Shown in pieces: positions 56,761 through 64,000 of a DNA stretch of 64,000 nucleotides. Source of the DNA: Lonicera japonica (taxonomy: Eukaryota > Streptophyta > Magnoliopsida > Dipsacales > Caprifoliaceae); assembly GCA_021464415.1 (NCBI GenBank), contig CM038468.1, forward strand, positions 40,598,969 through 40,662,968, read 5' to 3'. Made by a program: the position numbers and the translations under genes. Below the pieces are notes generated by a model, which was not told the DNA's origin, made no database searches, and saw only the letters and a program-made list of their open reading frames with translations. The first letter of the stretch is position 1. Each line of letters begins with the position of its first letter.

Positions 56761-58437
56761 CTAATCTTCGTCATTGACATCAAGATCCTTTAGTTTCGAT
56801 TCCAATCCATCCTCATTGTCTTCATCCTCAACCACGGATTCCTTGTCATCGTCATCCTCTCCCTCAGGGTCATTTTCGTCCAAGGGCCCGAGCATATCTG
56901 GAGATTTCTTAAATATCCCTTTCAACTCGTCAATTCCTTCATCAGAAATGAAGTTCCCGTTAAGGTTCAGCAAAGTAAATGCCGGCTTATGCACCACGGC
57001 CTGAGCCAAAACCCTAGCCCCAACCCTCCTTAGCTGGTTCGCGCTCATATCAACTTCCTTCAATTCATCATGGCCTTCTTCCAAAGCCTTGCTGATTTGG
57101 ACTGCCCCATCGTCCTTAAGTTCATTCTCAGCCAAGACGAGCTTGGTGAGAGAAGGCTTAGACACTATACAAGCAGCCAAACTAGGAGCTGCTTCAACTG
57201 TTATTTCATTTCCGGCCATTTCCAAGACTTGAAGTGATGGTGCGCTTTCCTTGAGAACGTTGGCTATAGCTATTGCCCCCTCGTCTTCCAAATTTAGGTA
57301 GCTCAGATAAATCTCTGTCAAATTTGCATGTCTGGCAAGAGATTTGGCTAGAAGAACGCCAGCTTCAACCCCAAACATGTTGTCTCGTAAATCGAGCTTC
57401 TTCAAATGAGCACAAATCCCAAGAGCTTTGGCCAAGGCAATTCCTCCTTCATTACCAACCCTAGTAGATGAACATCGAAAATCCTCCAATAATGGAGATC
57501 GTTCAATGACTTGAGAAATAGCAACAGCCCCTTCATCTCCTGTCATGTTATTATGAAAGTGAAGAACCTTAAGCTTCTCTGTTGATGGAATCAACTCGCA
57601 AACAGCTCTTGCAGCTTCTTCAGATATTCCATCATTCATTAAATAAAGTTCTTCTAAGCTACCCTGCGACTGAAGAAGTGAACTGAATGCCCTAACGCCC
57701 TTCTCGCCTAGCGCGTTGTTCGAGAGATTTAGAGTCTTCAAAACACAGCCTTCCAGCGCGTTGGAGAATACGTTCATCACGTCAATAGCTTCGGCCTCAG
57801 ATCGGCCCGCAATAAAGTCAGACAAATCAACTTCCATCAATTGATCCTTGAGGGACGCTAATACAGGTCCCGCAACCTGGGCCGCACCCAACCCAAAGCT
57901 TCTATTGCTGAAACATATCTTTGTATAAGAATTACCCTGCTCCATTAATGGCTGCAAAAGATCCTGCGCCTCCTCTGCCTCGATGAAGGCTCGCTTGCCT
58001 TTTGACAAGTCAAAAAAGGTCTCATTGGACGGAGTAACTGCCTCGGGTTTCTCTACCTTCTTGTCCTCAGTCTCGTTGGACGGAGTAACTACCTCGGGTT
58101 TCACTACCTTCTTGTCCTCGGTCCTAGGACCCCTTTTGAGAACTTCGAGGATAAGCTTACTGCCTTCTCTAGCATAAAGCTGAACTGCGGAACTTCCATC
58201 ACCATCAGGCTCGTTTTCGTAGTGTTGATCTGCAGTGGCAAAGGCCGCTTCTTCAATTTGTTTGGCATTTTCCTCGGCCTCTTCCTCACTTAGAATTCCA
58301 TACTTACGAGTGAATATTGTTGGGCAAGAAAGATTTTTAGTCATTCGCTTCACAAGCATTAGACGCGTGTTTTGGCTTGGGGGCCACAGTTTAATCGAAA
58401 AAGGCCGATGTTGTGGCTCTGGACTTGTGGTTTCCAT
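56761..58437 (-). CDS. RANGAP: Ran GTPase-activating protein with plant WPP domain
   Basis: RanGAP stimulates GTP hydrolysis by Ran on the cytoplasmic side of the nuclear envelope, maintaining the gradient for nuclear transport; in plants it also marks the division site. One uninterrupted coding exon gives 558 residues (Arabidopsis homologues are about 535-545). The N-terminal WPP domain (about 10-105, with W18-P19-P20) is the plant-specific envelope-targeting module. About 210-490 is a series of leucine-rich repeats of the RanGAP type (LNLSNNALGEKG, LDLRDNMFGVEA, VLEMAGNEITVEA). The tail, about 515-558, is strongly acidic. The start is ATG at 58437 (METTSPEPQ); an in-frame extension to 58461 begins with TTG and lies across a likely splice acceptor, so it was not used. 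A 17-residue duplication sits in the linker. By gene order it corresponds to Arabidopsis RANGAP2. Confidence 0.95.
   Translation of the reverse strand: METTSPEPQHRPFSIKLWPPSQNTRLMLVKRMTKNLSCPTIFTRKYGILSEEEAEENAKQIEEAAFATADQHYENEPDGDGSSAVQLYAREGSKLILEVLKRGPRTEDKKVVKPEVVTPSNETEDKKVEKPEAVTPSNETFFDLSKGKRAFIEAEEAQDLLQPLMEQGNSYTKICFSNRSFGLGAAQVAGPVLASLKDQLMEVDLSDFIAGRSEAEAIDVMNVFSNALEGCVLKTLNLSNNALGEKGVRAFSSLLQSQGSLEELYLMNDGISEEAARAVCELIPSTEKLKVLHFHNNMTGDEGAVAISQVIERSPLLEDFRCSSTRVGNEGGIALAKALGICAHLKKLDLRDNMFGVEAGVLLAKSLARHANLTEIYLSYLNLEDEGAIAIANVLKESAPSLQVLEMAGNEITVEAAPSLAACIVSKPSLTKLVLAENELKDDGAVQISKALEEGHDELKEVDMSANQLRRVGARVLAQAVVHKPAFTLLNLNGNFISDEGIDELKGIFKKSPDMLGPLDENDPEGEDDDDKESVVEDEDNEDGLESKLKDLDVNDED
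58020..58121 (-). repeat. 51-bp tandem duplication within RanGAP
   Basis: Two adjacent 51-bp units (58020-58070 and 58071-58121) encode TEDKKVVKPEVVTPSNE and TEDKKVEKPEAVTPSNE. They lengthen the charged linker between the WPP domain and the leucine-rich repeats. Confidence 0.92.
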
Positions 58438-58449
58438 TGCAACAAATCT

Positions 58450-60535
58450 TAAAAGGAGCAAATTATGTTAGTTAGAAACTTTATCATTGTTATTTGAAAA
58501 CGAAGCATCAATGGAATAAAATCATAGAGTCTATGCAGAAACTAAGAGGTGAATTCCTAGAAAAAGGAAAATCAAAACTTATCACAATGTTTAACACTTA
58601 CTAATTAACAAACTTCAGGTTACTAGATTTAATAATTAGAGCATATTCGAAAATGTAATAAAATATCTTTGTCAAAGGTCTTGAGGGAAAGATTAATACT
58701 AAAGATCAAGAAGTCATTCCTTAACTATTTGACAGTTAATAACGTCTTTCTACGTTATGGGAAGAACTAGACATGTGCATTTACGCCTGTCATTGACTAT
58801 GCATACGCGGAATAACACTTGGATTCTAATGACAAAAATCATGGGAATAGTAGAATACTCATAGCATAGAATAATGAGGGAAAGAAAATATACAATAATA
58901 TTCACTTGAGAGGATAAAAGCTTAGTGACCAATATACTTTAGAGGCACAAGAAACTATAACAGGAGAGTAGAAGTTAAAATCGGGAACGAAAATAAGAAT
59001 TCCAGTCACACCCTTCCTTGAAGCTACAAAAGGTATCTTCCACAATCATTATTGTCCTTGCAAAATTCTTAAATGAAAGAAACACTAAACCGAAATGGGT
59101 TTCACAAAACTTTGGACTTTTCCAATCAAGTAGGGACATAACTATGCCTCTAACAGACAGATATTCTGCAAAAGGTTGGAATAAGGTGGATTCTTTGGTA
59201 ATGTTCCAAGTGAAAGTAGATTTCCTGGAAAACCAAAACTTAGGGGAGATGGTTTTTGGATTCTGAGGAAAGGAGAATTAGATTAAAGCAAAAGTTTGTA
59301 CCATGGAAGTTATTTCCTTGGAAATTAATGCAATGAGACACCATTGGTGGTGAGAAACTGTGAAAACCAAGAAAATGAAGTGCAGTCAAACACGCTGAAG
59401 TGAGAAAGGACCTCTTTGTGCACTATTGAATAAACTACTTGTGGTTTATAAGGCTCTAAAATTACGAAATCCAAAATAAAGACATGAGACGTAAGGAGCA
59501 TTAGAGGGAAGATACTAGAGAAAAGAACAACAAAGATTTGAAACTGTGCAGTTTAGTATTCAACTTAACAAAGCCAAAAACCCAATCACATGCTTAAACC
59601 CCTGCAAATAAGTGGAGTCAATCAAGATCAAATGCAACACCAAACTTGATTCTATTGTACCGCTGACCTTACATTTTCCCGTGCATGTTGCACCACATAT
59701 GACAAGCAAATCATGTCATCAAAATACCAAACCAATGTTCTAAAAATCCCTGCCTAGGCAGGAAGCATGTGATTTTTTTTTACTCTTATTTGTTTTAAAA
59801 ATTACTTTTACTATGATTTAATTATGGCGAATATTTAATTAGTAAAACTTTTTACACCTTTGTAAAAAGTAAAGTTTGAATTCTTTAATTAGTATAGTTT
59901 TAAACAATAAATAAATAAATAATCAACCATGTAGCGACTGCGTGAGCGCGCTCTAGGCACTAGGCCCCCTCTCACCACCCGCCTTGCACTTTTTAGATCA
60001 AAATACCAAACACCTCAAACCAAACTCTTTTTACGTACCAAACACCTCAAAATCATATATTAGTACATATTTGATTAGCATTTAATAAATCAATGGGCAA
60101 ATATTCCATAAAATATATCATATTCATACAAAATAAAATACAACAGAAGCTATAGATATATATTCATATATATATAAAATCAGACATACATACATACCCA
60201 CACAAATAATATGTATTCTCGTATGAATATACACAAGACAAGATCTAAGATCACAAGGGTGTAGTGATTTTAAAAACTTTCAGAATCAAACTCAAGCCAC
60301 GTTTATTATGAAAAGACAATAAAAACTCTAACTTTTAGCATAGAATGTAACAGATCTACGACAAAGTAGAACCTTTTCTAGATTAAAACTAAAGTTGAAT
60401 ATATATATACACATACACAACTGAAATAGTAACATACACTGATACACATATCTATACAAAAACCGAAGAACATATAATGAGGAACCTCAAAAACTCTAGA
60501 TATGGAACATGATCAAGAAAATTAAAGCATACCTT
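58450..60535 (-). other. Probable intron in the RanGAP 5' leader
   Basis: On the - strand, GCTCCTTTTAAG|ATTTGTTGCAATGG gives a good acceptor just before the start codon. A candidate donor (AAAAGGTATGCTTTAA) lies near 60535, next to a pyrimidine-rich leader-like stretch. A ~2-kb leader intron would explain the absence of coding between 58450 and 60535. It holds the element at 59733-59997. Confidence 0.5.
59733..59997. mobile_element. Small hAT-like MITE (265 bp) with 14-bp flanking repeats
   Basis: Begins CAATGTTCTAAAAATCCCTG CCTAGGC and ends with the roughly inverted GCCTTGCACTTTTTAGA, the style of the element at 33785. An identical TCAAAATACCAAAC flanks both sides (59719-59732 and 59998-60011). 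That is longer than a hAT duplication, so the right end may be rearranged. Confidence 0.55.
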
Positions 60536-60699
60536 TTCTTTTTTTTTTCTTTTTTCTGATCTTCTTTGGGCGATGAGTGAGAAGAGGGAAAACAGAGGAA
60601 AATCTGAAATCTGAATTGAAAAAGAGAGAGGGAGTGAAGTGAAATAAAGGTTAGGTTTAATAAATCTTCGAGTTTCAGTCAAAAACAACACCACTGTTT

Positions 60700-63600
60700 G
60701 GCTGCAAGAAGAGGGGGTGATTGTTGCGAATTAACCGGTCCGAACCGGAATTTTGTAGAACCTTTGTTTTGTTGGGTCTCCTATATGTAATCTATTTTTT
60801 TAAGTTATGTTATTTTTGGATAATTTTAAAGGTGAGATTTGAACATTCACTTAATTTTTATATTTAAAGTATTTTTTAAAATATATATATAATTTTTAAA
60901 TAATTATGTTATTTTAAAATATTATAAAATTAGTGTGATTTGAAAAATTGTATGTACAATTAAAGAGTTTGTATTTTATAAAACTCAATATTTTTTTCTC
61001 AATCAATGAATTTCACTCATGGACTTCTCTCCCAATTAAATAAGCCACAATATTGGATAGGAAACTGTCTCAAACCCAACTCCTACCACTTTTGATATTT
61101 GTGAAATAAATTAAAAAGACACGAAACTCTAAAAGAACGAAAAAAATTGAGAATAATAAAATTTTAAAATCCTTTGATTTATTAATTCTCGTAAAATTAT
61201 AAAAAAAAATAATTTAAGAATGTGACTATATATTTTTCTTAATTCAAAAATCATTGTCCTTATTATATAAGATTGGACATCTCAAAACAATTATACAATT
61301 GACATCCAGTAAAGTAGTTGACGGTTTGTATAAAAAAATAAAAAATTATTCATTTGTAACAGTATTTATAAATAAAGTGGTAAGAGTAACTTTCACTCTC
61401 ATATAAAATCCGTGTGATAATATAAACGTACACTTTATCCCTCCCCCAACTATATTCAATAACTTTGGGGAGATACATTTGTGATGGTACATTATAGCTG
61501 TATAAATTTGTATGATATGATTTTACACTAGTACCTCGCGTAATTAATGACTGTTTATTTTGTACCTAACTGCCTTAATGACAATATTGTTTTGATAAGA
61601 GCTTGGCCACGGTAGATACTAAATAGGGTAAGTAGTACAAATACTTCATATACATGCATGCAACAGTTTTGATTTGTTCATCGTTTTGTAAGTTAGTGAT
61701 ATACTAAAATTAAGTTTTTTACTATAAATAAATCTAGTAGTTAAGTGGGGGGACACTTCACAAATGCCTTATTATTCCCTCTTTTTTACCATACTACTTT
61801 TTGCTTAAATAGGATACATTTACTCCACTTGCTATACACAAAGGAAGTGTCACCATTGTAGATTCTAGAATTGGGTAACTAGCTATTATTTTGCCACATT
61901 TAGTGACTTGTCTTTTATTAATTAAACACGGAAAATCAAGTGAGGGAGCCATATTAACTCTCTTTTCATGATCAACAAATTGTCTCAGATAACCATAAAA
62001 TTTATTCCTCCTTTGTTCAAACTCCTTTGCTCTTCTTTCTTCGGCCATAACAATTCACAAAAGTTATGAAGAAATATTAAAAAAATAAAAAAACACAATA
62101 GTATCAAGTAGAATGTTAAAAATGTTGGTAGCACAAAACAAATGATATTTGTTGTTAACAAGATAAACTTAGTATATTTTCAACGTTGAAAACAAGAAAA
62201 TTATGCGTCTGTTTTTAATTTATTTTTTACTTAAAAAACCTTTTGTCTTTGTTCTATTCAAGTTAGAGCATGATACAGATATTGAGCCAACATTCAACCC
62301 TATGCATTTGAGAACACATCAAGATCGGGTAAATTTGTCCATTTTAGCCAAGCTTTAACCCCACGCATTTGAGATGCATTATAGAGGGGTAAATGGTTCA
62401 AAAATTGGATAAATTATTGTGGTACTACATGGAATTCTGATTGAAAGGAACCCATATCCATGTGCCAAATCTGCAGAAAATAGCCCTATGGAAAAGTTTT
62501 TACACTGCAACCTGCACATGGCACTGAAACTGGATATTCTCTGTGGTCACTGTCCACTCCTATGTGACCAACAATGTATGCGCTAGCATCTAAGATAGCC
62601 TATGCAACCCGACCACAAGAGGTGGTCCCTTAATTTCAAAGTTCAAATTTCGGCCCACGGTATAAACGGATTGGATATGGACCGGATATGGACCAAATAC
62701 CACACTATTTATATTAAACTATTATTATCCTTATCTTATCGTATATCTCGGATTCGGATAATTTCTCTATCCATTTTTCTATATATCAGATTCGGATACA
62801 TAATCTTTCAATTAAAATGAAATATTAGACAAGTTGCAACTTGAGAAGTATAACGAAACATTGCAAAATATATTGAAATAATGACGAACATTTTATGTCA
62901 AACTTTTAACTTAAATAATGATTTTTTTTTATAACCCAATAAGATTTACATAAAATTATAATATAACCATACATATCAAAATAACAAAATCAAAGTTGAA
63001 AATCATTACAATTTTAAATTTGATATACTCTTGAACCTTTTATCTTAACAAATCGCATATGTTGTAAATAGTCTTTCTTGTCATTTTTTATAGGTGTTTT
63101 TCTTTTTTGGTTTAGTTTAATTTTTTATTTTTTTTGGTAAATTATGGCCTACTTGTACACATCAAATTAAATCATGTTTGATTTTTTAAATGGGGAGATA
63201 TTTATATAGGAGTATAATATACTAAGTTATAGCGGATATGAATATTCAGTAAATCGGATATCCGTAAATATGGATAATCCACCTCGGATACGGGTTATCC
63301 AAGTTGAATGCTATCGTTATGTAATATCCCTATCCATTTTCTCATAACATATTTAGATTTTCAAATATCCATTTACACCCTTACCCGACACTCTGACATA
63401 TACAAAACCATTGTGGCCAACGGTAGGCTAAATAGATCCGCGAGCAAAAATTAGTCTGGCATTTAACGTTGTGTGGAGACAGATTTTGGAAAAAAAAATA
63501 AAAAAAATAGCCCATGCAACCCAATTCAAGTGAGTACACTATTATGAGTTGGCTGGAGTTTTCCCATAAAAGCATTGCTTGATTTGTTGAAAACTCAATG

Positions 63601-64000
63601 CAATCAATAGTGTTTTTAATGTAAAGAGCTTTTTTAAAACAATTCATAGAAATGACAATATTACGTACTTGTTTTGTTGGTTTAAAAATTATGAAATATC
63701 AACTACACTACTTTTTAATATGATGAATTTGTATCAAAATTGGAAACAGAAAAATAAAATTAGTCTTTTCATTTATAATGCAACAAAATGATTAAAACCA
63801 TCCCACAACGCATACAAGTAATCGAACAGACTCATAGTTTAATCTTCCGCCATAATTTTCAGCCATTGAGTTCGAGCTTTAGAGATCCTTCTTCACATTT
63901 ATTAAAAGCCTTTTGTACTAGGAAATATTTTCTCTTTGAAAAATATACTCAACCCAAACTGGTGCATTCATATCAAGTTTTGGCTATATAACATTAACGA
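60700..64000. other. Intergenic region to the right of RanGAP
   Basis: No confident gene. An open frame of 84 codons on the - strand (62048-61794, MAEERRAKEFEQRRNKFYGY onward) has a plausible charged start but matches no family I recognise; it may be a transposon or gene fragment. From about 62640 to 63310, GGATATGGA/GGATATCCG/GGGTTATCC motifs recur in both orientations, suggesting a degraded inverted-repeat element. Confidence 0.5.

Noticed and set aside
58438..58461. N-terminal extension of RanGAP to 58461
   Set aside because: It begins with TTG and crosses a likely splice acceptor; ATG at 58437 gives a normal N-terminus ahead of the WPP domain.
61794..62048. 84-codon frame on the - strand
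   Set aside because: The charged start is suggestive, but there is no recognised domain, no partner exons and an AT-rich background; mentioned only within the intergenic entry.

Overview
The window is nuclear DNA from a flowering plant. It is AT-rich, its genes are split by canonical plant introns, and it holds plant-type transposable elements throughout (TRIM, SINE, LINE, hAT, Stowaway-like and other MITEs). Three real protein-coding genes are supported. From left to right they are: a kinase-associated protein phosphatase (KAPP; FHA plus PP2C domains, + strand, first exon not found); an SNF2-type chromatin-remodelling ATPase of the CHR12/CHR23 (MINUSCULE) group (+ strand, 12 coding exons, 1100 residues); and a WPP-domain Ran GTPase-activating protein (RanGAP, - strand, one coding exon, 558 residues). 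From memory, the same three families lie in the same order on Arabidopsis chromosome 5 (KAPP, CHR23, RANGAP2), so this looks like conserved microsynteny.

Layout. 1-3855: no coding exon recognised, with a candidate Ty3/gypsy-like LTR. 3856-13703: KAPP in 12 visible exons, with MITE-loaded introns. 13704-17280: intergenic, with a long-inverted-repeat element and MITEs. 17281-36090: TATA box, GA-rich leader and the SNF2 gene. Its introns hold at least ten recognisable transposable elements, several with clean target-site duplications (a 314-bp TRIM with AAGAA, a 1173-bp hAT relic with TTTGGTAC, a 595-bp hAT-like element with GTACCAAC). One SNF2 intron appears to use a GC-AG splice pair.

38145-51260: a tandem array of about five kilobase-scale units, each damaged by different internal deletions. 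Each unit carries clusters of an 89-bp minisatellite and an AT-rich MITE-bearing segment, and ends in a short fragment of SNF2 exon 6. The last unit runs directly into a decayed partial second copy of the SNF2 gene (51158 to about 53700, with 3'-flank homology to about 54140). That copy has lost the conserved ATPase residues, most of exons 10-12 and the whole C-terminal helicase lobe. The array therefore seems to have grown out of a tandem SNF2 duplication, with an exon fragment carried along in each unit. This is the most unusual structure in the window.

54141-56760: intergenic with a ~140-bp tandem repeat. 56761-58437: RanGAP, probably with a ~2-kb intron in its 5' leader reaching about 60535. 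60700-64000: intergenic, no confident gene. The three genes act in different processes (receptor-kinase signalling, chromatin remodelling, nuclear transport and cell division), so their proximity reflects ancestral gene order and not a shared pathway.
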